In this document: piece after piece, positions 1-5,221 of the stretch | Layout: the number at the start of each line of letters is the position of its first letter | Position numbering within the stretch: position 1 is the stretch's first letter | Assembly (NCBI GenBank): GCA_024648655.1 | Contig: JAGGDZ010000189.1 | Coordinates: 1 to 5,221, forward strand | Reading direction: 5' to 3' | From: Chloroflexota bacterium | GTDB lineage: Bacteria > Chloroflexota > Dehalococcoidia > Lucifugimonadales > JADFKI01 | Length of the DNA stretch: 5,221 nucleotides | Made by a program: the position numbers and the translations under genes | Notes under the pieces: generated by a model | What the model was told of the DNA's origin: nothing | Database searches by the model: none | What the model saw: only the letters and a program-made list of their open reading frames with translations

Positions 1-1
1 G

Positions 2-223
2 TTCACGCTGATAGCCGAGCGTTACGAGCGTCGCTCGCTCGGCATCACCTCGAACCTGGTCTTCTCTGAGTGGGAGAAGATCTTCGCCAATCCGATGGCG
101 ACAGCCGCGGCGATAGACAGGATCGTGCATCACTCGGTCATACTCGAGTTCGACCTGCCCAGCTATCGGACCGATGCGGCGCAGAACCGGCAAGCGGAGA
201 ATGAGACAAAGCGGCAAAAGTAA
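2..223 (+). CDS. istB: IstB-like ATP-binding protein of an IS21-family element, C-terminal part (5' end outside window)
   Basis: The frame is open from the window edge and ends at TAA 221-223, giving 73 residues. It begins FTLIAERYERRSLGITSNL, followed by FSEWEKIF and then AIDRIVHHSVILEF and SYR. This is the characteristic C-terminal third of IstB: the RYE-R-S-x-x-x-TSN segment (sensor I region of the AAA+ fold), the W-x-x-x-F segment, and the DR-x-x-H helix (sensor II region) before the S-Y-R tail. IstB is the AAA+ ATPase that helps the IstA transposase choose and capture target DNA during IS21 transposition; the two genes normally sit in tandem with istA first, which would be to the left of this window. 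The Walker A and B motifs are not in the window, so activity cannot be judged. The tail after SYR (about 15 residues, Q/N/K/R-rich) is encoded partly by the first of the element's end repeats. Identification is secure at family level. Confidence 0.93.
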   Translation, partial: FTLIAERYERRSLGITSNLVFSEWEKIFANPMATAAAIDRIVHHSVILEFDLPSYRTDAAQNRQAENETKRQK

Positions 224-230
224 TTGACGC
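211..230 (+). repeat. IS21 end repeat, copy 1
   Basis: GCGGCAAAAGTAATTGACGC. This is the innermost of three similar 20-bp motifs. It overlaps the istB stop codon (TAA at 221-223), so the last residues of IstB are specified by the repeat. Multiple transposase-binding repeats at each end are a known feature of IS21-family elements; assigning that role to this copy is inference. Confidence 0.75.
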
Positions 231-236
231 GTCAAT
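223..236. repeat. 14-bp perfect palindrome in the IS21 tail
   Basis: ATTGACGCGTCAAT is its own reverse complement. It arises because the ATTGACGC block of end repeat copy 1 is followed directly by its mirror GCGTCAAT, so one inverted half-copy of the motif abuts it. A second, imperfect arrangement follows at 240-257 (ACGTTG, 6-bp gap, CAACGT). These could be extra transposase contact points or remnants of end rearrangement; no function can be shown from sequence alone. Confidence 0.6.
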
Positions 237-288
237 CGCACGTTGTCGCGTCAACGTAGCGGAATCAACAGCCAGACAAGGAGTGAAA

Positions 289-308
289 GCGGCAAAATCT
301 ATTGACGC
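289..308 (+). repeat. IS21 end repeat, copy 2
   Basis: GCGGCAAAATCTATTGACGC. It matches copy 1 at all but three central positions (AAAAGTA versus AAAATCT). It starts 78 bp after copy 1 and 22 bp before copy 3, so copies 2 and 3 are spaced about two helical turns apart and would face the same side of the DNA. Confidence 0.75.
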
Positions 309-310
309 AA

Positions 311-330
311 CCGGCAAAAATGATTGACGT
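311..330 (+). repeat. IS21 end repeat, copy 3 (terminal copy)
   Basis: CCGGCAAAAATGATTGACGT. It keeps the CGGCAAAA and ATTGACG blocks of the other two copies and is followed by GTAACA, the proposed element terminus at 336. As the outermost copy it would be part of the terminal inverted repeat. Confidence 0.75.
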
Positions 331-336
331 GTAACA

Positions 337-370
337 ATAGCTCCAAAAGATCCACACTGTCCTTGACCAT
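337..370 (-). pseudogene. N-terminal stub of a transposase gene (IS256-like?) cut off by the IS21 element
   Basis: On the minus strand ATG at 370-368 opens MVKDSVDLLEL and then runs straight into the IS21 terminus at 336; beyond it the frame stops within 12 codons inside IS21 DNA. The ATG has a strong ribosome binding site (AAGGAG at 382-377, 6-base gap), so this looks like a genuine translation start. The peptide resembles the opening of IS256-family (mutator-type) transposases, which often begin with a short polar stretch then D-L-L-E-L-L. Eleven residues are too few for certainty. The support is the combination of start, ribosome binding site and the GTGTAAAAG-type end about 90 bp upstream, the usual distance from an IS256 end to its transposase start. 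The remainder of the gene should continue on the other side of the IS21 copy, outside this window. It could instead be the start of an unrelated gene. Confidence 0.45.
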
Positions 371-376
371 CGTGCT

Positions 377-382
377 CTCCTT
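377..382 (-). promoter_or_regulatory. Ribosome binding site of the interrupted gene
   Basis: AAGGAG on the minus strand, six bases before ATG 370-368. It is the best Shine-Dalgarno match in the non-helicase part of the window and is the main reason to believe that an interrupted gene starts at 370. Confidence 0.6.
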
Positions 383-465
383 ACTTCGTATCTGTTCACT
401 TACGATGTTAAGGATGACGCGATGGTCTGTCTCTGTACAGCCCTCTCTTTTACACCATCTTATGG

Positions 466-650
466 GTCACTACTTCGGTGATCAGTATATTGGAGAAGTG
501 CTGGCCAACGCTCCCGTCGGCACCGATAATGTTTGGCCGTGCAAGCCTGTGCGCTACCTTCTCGAATCTATACCAGCGCCCAAGCATGTTGCATAGGATT
601 TATCGCGGGTAAACAAAACTTGCGGGGAACGACAACAAGAGGAATATACG
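466..650. other. Unassigned DNA between the mobile-element remnants and the small gene
   Basis: I see no convincing gene, RNA gene or strong hairpin here. Open frames cross it (for example a plus-strand frame from ATG 533 that continues into the small gene, and a frame entering from the IS21 end), but neither has a ribosome binding site or a recognisable protein pattern in this stretch. It is probably the 5' flank of the small gene and may contain its promoter; no clear -35/-10 pair stands out. Confidence 0.4.
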
Positions 651-823
651 ATGGCGGGGACCAGGAGCGTGACCTTGTAGAGGAGTATCGTGAGTACGCG
701 GATAAATGCACGGTTGAATGGCCGATGACATCTAATCTGTTGCGTAACATTGCAGACAGTTACGAAGGGGACGCACGAAGGGAAGACACACGAGCTGCGT
801 GGATGGATGAATCTGACTTCTAA
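533..823 (+). CDS. Small charged helical protein of unknown function; start uncertain, possibly frameshifted
   Basis: The believable coding part is about 653-823, ending at TAA 821-823. It reads DQERDLVEEYREYADKC, then VEWPMTSNLLRNIADSYEG and ARREDTRAAW. The pattern W-P-x-T-x-x-L-L-R-x-I-A-D-S-Y-E followed by A-R-R-E-D is one I associate with short hypothetical proteins common in some uncultured bacterial groups, usually 55-80 residues; I know no function for them. The segment is highly charged and likely all helical, with no signal peptide or membrane segment. The longest frame starts at ATG 533 (96 residues), but its first 40 residues look non-coding and lack a ribosome binding site. TTG 620 would give 67 residues. 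The best start signal, AAGAGGA then ATG 651, is out of frame: one extra G in the run at 656-659 would make a clean 57-residue protein. The gene is therefore either mis-started, frameshifted by mutation or affected by a sequencing error. It converges on the helicase gene with 48 bp between stops, so it is not in its operon. Confidence 0.5.
   Translation: MAVQACALPSRIYTSAQACCIGFIAGKQNLRGTTTRGIYDGGDQERDLVEEYREYADKCTVEWPMTSNLLRNIADSYEGDARREDTRAAWMDESDF
637..643 (+). promoter_or_regulatory. Ribosome binding site in front of ATG 651
   Basis: AAGAGGA lies seven bases before ATG 651. That ATG reads only nine codons (MAGTRSVTL) before TAG, yet a one-base insertion in the adjacent GGGG run would join it to the conserved frame of the small protein. 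The site therefore decides between a frameshifted gene and a gene with a weak upstream start. Confidence 0.45.
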
Positions 824-871
824 GTAGAGAGCTGGCCAATAACGAGTGAATAAGCCGGGCGCTCTTGTCAA

Positions 872-3800
872 TCAAGCCTCCCCGAACACACCGGGAAACT
901 CGCCAATCTGTTCACCGAAATCCGAATCGTGCCTGATGACTACGACCTTAAATCCCAAGTCTTCAAGTTCTTCTCGTATTCCCGTATCAATCTCAATCTG
1001 CTTGACAGTATCGTGGTGAGGGCCATCGACGAATACGCAAACTCTCCCCTTTTCATAGTAGAAGTCCGCTTGTACAAATATCTCTTCTCCTGGGCGATAC
1101 TGCGCCTTGTCCGGCAGCCTGTGTTCGTTGTCGTAAAGATATTTGATGAAGTCACCTTCAAGACTGGATTCTAGGGACGCGATAGCGTGTATCCTAATAA
1201 ACTGTTCAGTGCGAGTTTCCGCTGAGTTATGTTCAACTCTGGACTCGGCAAGAGCGAACAGGAAATCCTTCACCAAGCGCCTGTCCAGTAGCGAGTGCTC
1301 ACGCTGGTTGGAGTAGCTCATCAGGCATTCGTAGCAAGCGCTAACGCACTCGACTGTCTCCGCTTCATCCTGTTCGCTACCTTTTTCAGGGTCATAATGG
1401 CAAACCGACAGAGCCTTGCGCGCGATTTGGCTCAGGGAGTCCTGTTCGTCCATTAGCCGCTCACCTATGCCTATGCCGCCCTCCGCAGACTCGCACAACA
1501 GTATTTGTCGCTGCTCGCCGCAGCCGACTATTTCCACCTCGATTTCGCTCTCCTCGACCTGATACTCGAACTGGATTCCTCTTCGCAGCGCATAGGACAG
1601 CGTTGTGAGGAACACGGCGTCGGCGTTTCCTTTAGACGGCTTTATGAACACGATGTTCTTCACCACTCGCACGAATGGCTTTACGCCTGACAAGGGAGAC
1701 TGCCCGCCATCTTGTTCGGCCTTAGTTACCGCATCGTCAGACTGCCCTTGGCTCAGCCAGCGTCCATTTTGCGGATTCAATATGAAACCTGTGGTGTCCT
1801 TCGAGCGCCAGCCGTGGTTGATGCGCCACACATCTGCTGAATGAGCATAGGTCAGCGTGGCAATCGGGACGGCATCCGCCCCAACTGCCTGCGAGTCTTC
1901 AACCTCATCAGCCGACTGGAACCTGTAATGAGTGGTAACCTCGTAGCCGCTGCGTATGCGCTCTTCTTCCTCTGACGATATGCGCTCTCTCGGACGCGCC
2001 CTGCTTGTGGGCATATCGAGCAAACGCTGAGGGAACTGCACATTCTGACCGCTCAATGCAGCGCCGCACCGCTCGCAAATCTCGGTCGAAGAAGGCTCGC
2101 CGTCGTGGATGTAGTCGCAGGCCATGCATATCTTGGCGCTGGTCATGCGCGTTCCGATACCGTCCACGGGCAGCACTACTTCGTTGACCTGATGCTTGCG
2201 CCCTTCGTGGTAGAGGGTGTTGAGAGGACCGAACTCTGTCAGTCCAAGAAAACGCGGGCGATCTATGGCATCGCTATCGATAGATGAGCGTCGCGCTACC
2301 AGGGCCCGCACTGGCAGGCGCGGAAAATTGTAGCCAGGCAGGAAGCCTTGAGTAGCCAGATAGCGGTATGGGTAGAAGTCCGAGTCGCTGTAAGAAGATT
2401 CGTTCAACAGTAGATTCAGTTCGCGTCTCGCTCGCAGATACCGCCGTTCCGCATCCCTCCGGCAGTCCGAACTGTTGTTTGATAGCATCGACTGCGCGGA
2501 CGCATTGGATGCTGAGGCCATCGTGCTTCCATACAGTTCGCGCCAGTGGTCGAAAGATTCGTCGAACTCTACGGCGCTTTTGTTGATGACTTCTTCCAGC
2601 CATTCGGCGCTGTACCAGCGGCTACCCTTCAGTTCCGGTGTTCTTTCGACTACCTCATAGGCGGCAGAGCGCACGCGATTCAAGTTCATGTTGTCTATTT
2701 GGGATTGGACGTCAGCTTTGATGGGGTAGCTCTCTTGTCCCTCTAGGTCAAGTATCTCTTTGATGGAAGTACCCAAATTCAGACCTGCTTCAGCGAGCCA
2801 GAGGGAGTGGATATGCGACTCCACGAGTTCTTTGTTCCGCAAATCCATGCGCGCCGGAGCGACAGCGCCCGCAATCATCTCGTTGCGCCGGCGGAAGTAG
2901 TGCTGGTCATGCGCGTTGCCGTTGGCGGCGAACACGGCGATTAGCGCCGCCTTGCCGCCGCGTCCTGCCCGTCCACTGCGCTGCGCGTAGTTAGCCGGGG
3001 TAGGTGGAATGTTCCGCATGTGAACCATCTGCAATTCGCTGATGTCCACGCCGAGTTCCATCGTAGGGGAGCAGAATAGCAGAGGCAGATTGCCCGCGCG
3101 GAAGTCCCGCTCGCGCTCCTGCCTGTCTCTGATAGTTACCTGTCCGGTGTGCTCGCGCGCGAGCAGGTGATTCAACTCGCTGCCCTTATCCTGATACAGT
3201 CTCGAAAAGTAACTGTTCGGCTCTTGTCGCTTCTGCCCTCGGCGCAAGTGCATGTCCTTGGTTCTTACAGGGTCAGGTGGTGCCGGTTGCCCGTCGCCCA
3301 TCGTCCATCGGATGCTGTCCGCAAGTATCCGCGCCCCGCGAGCATTGCCGCTTCTATCGAACACCGTCGTCAGTATGTGCCCGTTCAGCGCTCGCACGAT
3401 GCCGTTCACAAGTTCCTCGCCTTGAGCTGTATCCAATCGATCTTCCACTCCCCAAGTGTGCTCGGAGCGCAAATAACGGGCTACTGCGCTGCGATCACCC
3501 AACGAAAATGTCTGTCTGTCTCGTCTAGCGCCGCTCACTCCGGGCAGAAGGGCGACGGACTGCTCCCTGAGTTGGTCGTTCTGCTCTATCGACCATGGTT
3601 CGCGCAGTCGTCCGCCGGCGTAATCTTGCAGTTGACTCACGCCTTCTCTGCTCAACGCATGAGCTTCGATGGCGAGCTGTGTTCGTAGGTGGTCGAGGAA
3701 TATCGTCAGAACTTCGCCACGCTTTTCAGGCGATGCGACATTCATGCGAGGAACATCAGGCCAAAGGTTGCCGTCCGACGCAAGCGCATCCAGCCCTCGG

Positions 3801-5221
3801 TAACGCACCTTGAGCAGTCCGACCTGCTCAAGATTGGGCTGGACGATGCGCCAGCCTCGGCTCAGGTCTTCGAGCGCCCTGTATTGCAGCACCCGCGCCA
3901 TAGTTTCTTTGCCTTGCTCCCAGCCGGGGCCGCTATCAACCGGCTGTGCCAGGAAGTCCTCCGCTCGCAGATTCAACGCCTTGAATATCTCGTGGCCGAC
4001 CTCCGCGAAGCCCAATTCGCCCCATTGCTCCAGAGCTGCGATAAGCCCCGCGCGAACCTGAGCCGTCTGCACGAAGTCGTTTAGGTGTCCGGCTTGAAGC
4101 GATGCGTCCTGTCTGTTGTCAGTGAACGACAGCGCCTTCGCGTCCTTTCGCTGCACATCCTGTGCCAACATGCCGGATACGGCGGCGCTCGTAGTCAATG
4201 TAGTAGCCGTGGAGCGTCCCGTCTGGCTAAGGGACGCCAGCTTGCGAAACTCCTGCCCCTGGCGTCGGTCGTACACTACTCGGCAGCGCAGGCACATCAG
4301 CAGTGGCGCGGGCTGAAACCAACCGCTTACGCCGACTCCCTCGACGCTATGCTTGCCGTCGGGACCTATGCACGTCCTTTCAGGGCGGTGTTCTGCGAAT
4401 TCTTTCCGGAGGCTAGGACGCTTTGCGGCAGTCAGCCACGATTCCGGCAGGTCGTTAATGGCATCATCCCACAGATCGCCGTCCTCGTCGTCACCATCCT
4501 CTATGGCGAAATATCCTTGCCGATCATCCTCATTTTCGACCTCGCCGTAGCCGCTCAATGGCAAGCGCGGAACTACGCCTTCGTCCGTGCGCGTTACCAA
4601 ATAGTAGTCCTGTCCGCATTCGCGGCAGAATGACAAGGGGAACAGCAGCCGTTCGTCATCCAATTTGTACCGCGATTCCATCTGAAGCTCGCGCCTATCC
4701 GGATCTTCCAGCGTGGCATAGACGCTGCTGCCCGACGAGAGGAACTGGTGCAACCTGAAGGCGAGCGTGGGTTCGCCGTCCTCGCGCGCGCCGACATCGG
4801 CTTCGAGCAGCGCTTGCAAGCGTCGCTCGCACTCTTCGACCGGCAGACCGGATGCCTGTTCCAGTTGCTCTACCGCCGCCTTGAACGTCTGAGGTTCATG
4901 GCGCACGAGCCGACCTTCGTCGTCTTCACTCAGCCCGAATGTAAACTCTGCCCACGCCGCGAGAGGGTGCCTCTTCAGCTCATCCAACGTCTTGGGCGCG
5001 TCCAGCTCCAGCGCGGCGCGAATTTCGGCTCGCGTCTTGGGCGCGTCCACCTGCGCCACGCGCACCAGTGTTTCGTCTATCACATTGTCTGGGTGGACTT
5101 CCGCGCCGAACAGGTTCTTGGCGACACCGGCCACCACCTGCTTGCGCTCGTCTCGTGTGCCTTCACTTGCCACCGTCGCCGATGTGCCGATGTAGCGCAC
5201 ATCGCGGCTTGCGTGGCGCGA
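872..5221 (-). CDS. Large SF2 (DEAD/DEAH-type) helicase with DUF1998/MZB domain and C-terminal Vsr/DUF559-like nuclease domain; N-terminus outside window
   Basis: The frame is open at the window edge and stops at TGA 874-872, with 1449 complete codons. Residues are counted here from the internal valine codon GTG at 5200-5198, which is not a start: the frame continues upstream as SRHASRD and the codon lies inside the motif III strand (RYIGTSAT, 3-9). Walker A and DExx motifs must lie beyond 5221, so the whole protein is probably 1700-2100 residues. In order: motif III; a zinc insert C192/C195 with C303/C306, separated by an acidic loop (232-255); motif IV (LSFTDNRQDASLQAGH, 357-372); motif V (CSPTMELGVDI, 710-720); motif VI (YAQRSGRAGRGG, 738-749); a zinc ribbon C1025/C1028/C1042/C1045; the DUF1998/MZB domain (about 1234-1310) with CESAEGGIGIGERL and cysteines 1267, 1285, 1289 and 1292; and a PD-(D/E)XK-like domain (about 1345-1430) with ADF (D1379), VDGPHH (1391-1396) and D1405. 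Proteins of this family translocate on DNA using ATP. Helicase plus DUF1998 is found in DruE of Druantia and, as separate DrmA and DrmB, in DISARM, so phage defence is the likeliest role. That is inference; naming it DruE would need the missing half and its neighbours. No frameshift is seen. Confidence 0.9.
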   Translation of the reverse strand, partial: SRHASRDVRYIGTSATVASEGTRDERKQVVAGVAKNLFGAEVHPDNVIDETLVRVAQVDAPKTRAEIRAALELDAPKTLDELKRHPLAAWAEFTFGLSEDDEGRLVRHEPQTFKAAVEQLEQASGLPVEECERRLQALLEADVGAREDGEPTLAFRLHQFLSSGSSVYATLEDPDRRELQMESRYKLDDERLLFPLSFCRECGQDYYLVTRTDEGVVPRLPLSGYGEVENEDDRQGYFAIEDGDDEDGDLWDDAINDLPESWLTAAKRPSLRKEFAEHRPERTCIGPDGKHSVEGVGVSGWFQPAPLLMCLRCRVVYDRRQGQEFRKLASLSQTGRSTATTLTTSAAVSGMLAQDVQRKDAKALSFTDNRQDASLQAGHLNDFVQTAQVRAGLIAALEQWGELGFAEVGHEIFKALNLRAEDFLAQPVDSGPGWEQGKETMARVLQYRALEDLSRGWRIVQPNLEQVGLLKVRYRGLDALASDGNLWPDVPRMNVASPEKRGEVLTIFLDHLRTQLAIEAHALSREGVSQLQDYAGGRLREPWSIEQNDQLREQSVALLPGVSGARRDRQTFSLGDRSAVARYLRSEHTWGVEDRLDTAQGEELVNGIVRALNGHILTTVFDRSGNARGARILADSIRWTMGDGQPAPPDPVRTKDMHLRRGQKRQEPNSYFSRLYQDKGSELNHLLAREHTGQVTIRDRQERERDFRAGNLPLLFCSPTMELGVDISELQMVHMRNIPPTPANYAQRSGRAGRGGKAALIAVFAANGNAHDQHYFRRRNEMIAGAVAPARMDLRNKELVESHIHSLWLAEAGLNLGTSIKEILDLEGQESYPIKADVQSQIDNMNLNRVRSAAYEVVERTPELKGSRWYSAEWLEEVINKSAVEFDESFDHWRELYGSTMASASNASAQSMLSNNSSDCRRDAERRYLRARRELNLLLNESSYSDSDFYPYRYLATQGFLPGYNFPRLPVRALVARRSSIDSDAIDRPRFLGLTEFGPLNTLYHEGRKHQVNEVVLPVDGIGTRMTSAKICMACDYIHDGEPSSTEICERCGAALSGQNVQFPQRLLDMPTSRARPRERISSEEEERIRSGYEVTTHYRFQSADEVEDSQAVGADAVPIATLTYAHSADVWRINHGWRSKDTTGFILNPQNGRWLSQGQSDDAVTKAEQDGGQSPLSGVKPFVRVVKNIVFIKPSKGNADAVFLTTLSYALRRGIQFEYQVEESEIEVEIVGCGEQRQILLCESAEGGIGIGERLMDEQDSLSQIARKALSVCHYDPEKGSEQDEAETVECVSACYECLMSYSNQREHSLLDRRLVKDFLFALAESRVEHNSAETRTEQFIRIHAIASLESSLEGDFIKYLYDNEHRLPDKAQYRPGEEIFVQADFYYEKGRVCVFVDGPHHDTVKQIEIDTGIREELEDLGFKVVVIRHDSDFGEQIGEFPGVFGEA
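4988..5049 (-). repeat. 17-bp in-frame direct repeat inside the helicase gene
   Basis: CGTCTTGGGCGCGTCCA occurs at 4988-5004 and again, identical, at 5033-5049, offset by exactly 45 bp. It encodes the repeated peptide DAPKT at residues 52-56 and 67-71, so the protein has two related 15-residue units (DAPKTRAEIRAALEL, then DAPKTLDELKRH). It looks like a recent in-frame tandem duplication in the linker after motif III, where length change is tolerated. Confidence 0.7.

Larger units (their letters stand above)
1..336 (+). mobile_element. Right end of an IS21-family insertion sequence (left part outside window)
   Basis: The segment contains the istB 3' end, a short non-coding tail and a set of repeated end motifs. 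The proposed boundary is after ...GTAACA at 336. Read inward on the minus strand the end is TGTTACACGTCAATCA, which fits the TG...CA ends and the long, internally repeated terminal sequences known for IS21 elements. DNA beyond 336 changes character and belongs to another gene start (370-368, minus). The left end and istA are outside the window, so neither the inverted repeat partner nor the target duplication (usually 4-8 bp) can be checked here. The boundary is inferred from the last repeat and may be off by a few bases. Confidence 0.8.
337..465 (-). mobile_element. Left end of a probable IS256-like element, truncated at 337 by IS21
   Basis: Reading the minus strand from about 465, the sequence AAGATGGTGTAAAAGAGAGG is followed by a roughly 70-bp leader, a ribosome binding site and the transposase stub. 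IS256-family terminal repeats commonly carry a GTGTAAA core close to the tip, and the leader length is in the normal range. The outer boundary (about 459-465) is a guess because the other end, and the 8-9 bp target duplication, are not in the window. If the reading is right, the segment is a nested insertion: the IS256-like copy landed first and IS21 later jumped into codon 12 of its transposase. Confidence 0.4.

Noticed and set aside
324..596. Plus-strand 90-residue open frame starting MTCNNSSKRST
   Set aside because: It begins inside the IS21 terminal repeat, runs antisense to the transposase stub and its ribosome binding site, has no ribosome binding site of its own and no protein-like pattern.
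554..871. Minus-strand 105-residue open frame just downstream of the helicase stop
   Set aside because: It is antisense to the small gene, whose W-P-x-T...S-Y-E pattern is the more protein-like of the two; the minus frame is rich in C, R and S with no recognisable motif or clear ribosome binding site.
824..871. Possible bidirectional terminator between the convergent stop codons
   Set aside because: Only a 5-bp inverted pair (AGAGC at 828-832, GCTCT at 861-865) with a 28-base loop and no T-run on either strand; too weak to call.
3149..3688. Plus-strand 179-residue open frame
   Set aside because: It is fully antisense to the helicase, whose motif V region and linker are clearly coding; the composition is that of a complementary-strand shadow.
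4085..4633. Plus-strand 182-residue open frame
   Set aside because: It lies opposite the helicase zinc insert (C192-C306) and shows no recognisable domain; it exists because stop codons are rare on the complement of GC-rich coding DNA.
872..5221. Naming the helicase druE or drmA
   Set aside because: The N-terminal half and the upstream neighbours are absent, and several large helicase families share DUF1998; the symbol would go beyond the evidence.
1..5221. tRNA, rRNA, riboswitch or CRISPR array
   Set aside because: No cloverleaf, conserved rRNA block or regularly spaced repeat set was seen on either strand; the only short repeats are the IS21 end motifs and the in-gene 45-bp duplication.

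Overview
The window is an accessory, mobile-element-rich stretch of a bacterial chromosome or plasmid. About 83% of it (872-5221, minus strand) is one long open frame: the C-terminal part of a very large superfamily 2 helicase. The rest (1-871) holds the end of an IS21-family insertion sequence, what looks like the decapitated start of a second transposase gene, and one small gene of unknown function. The taxon cannot be fixed from this sequence. Base composition is moderately GC-rich. The small protein, with its W-P-x-T-x-x-L-L-R-x-I-A-D-S-Y-E pattern, recalls short hypothetical proteins I associate with uncultured Chloroflexota-like bacteria, but that is only an impression.

Region by region: 2-223 encodes the last 73 residues of IstB, the AAA+ ATPase helper of IS21-family transposition. 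211-336 is the right end of that element, with three copies of a 20-bp motif (consensus GCGGCAAAANNNATTGACGC) and a terminal ...TAACA at 336. Immediately outside it, read on the minus strand, a good ribosome binding site and ATG (370-368) open an 11-codon reading frame (MVKDSVDLLEL) that is cut by the IS21 end. About 90 bp upstream of that ATG is a GTGTAAAAG-type end (443-465). Together these resemble the left end of an IS256-type element, so the IS21 copy probably jumped into it. 466-650 shows nothing I can assign. 651-823 is a small plus-strand gene that may carry a one-base frameshift near its start. It converges on the helicase gene, with 48 bp between the two stop codons.

The helicase enters the window just before motif III (TSAT), so its Walker A and DEAD/DEAH motifs and its true start lie beyond 5221. 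Within the window it shows a four-cysteine zinc-binding insert, helicase motifs IV, V and VI, a second zinc ribbon, a DUF1998/MZB cysteine domain, and a C-terminal Vsr/DUF559-like PD-(D/E)XK nuclease-like domain. Helicase plus DUF1998 is the architecture of anti-phage proteins such as DruE of Druantia and, split over two genes, DrmA/DrmB of DISARM. The terminal nuclease-like domain and the surrounding mobile DNA fit a defence role. No partner genes are visible here, so the system cannot be named; they would have to lie upstream of the helicase beyond the window edge, or on the far side of the IS21 element.
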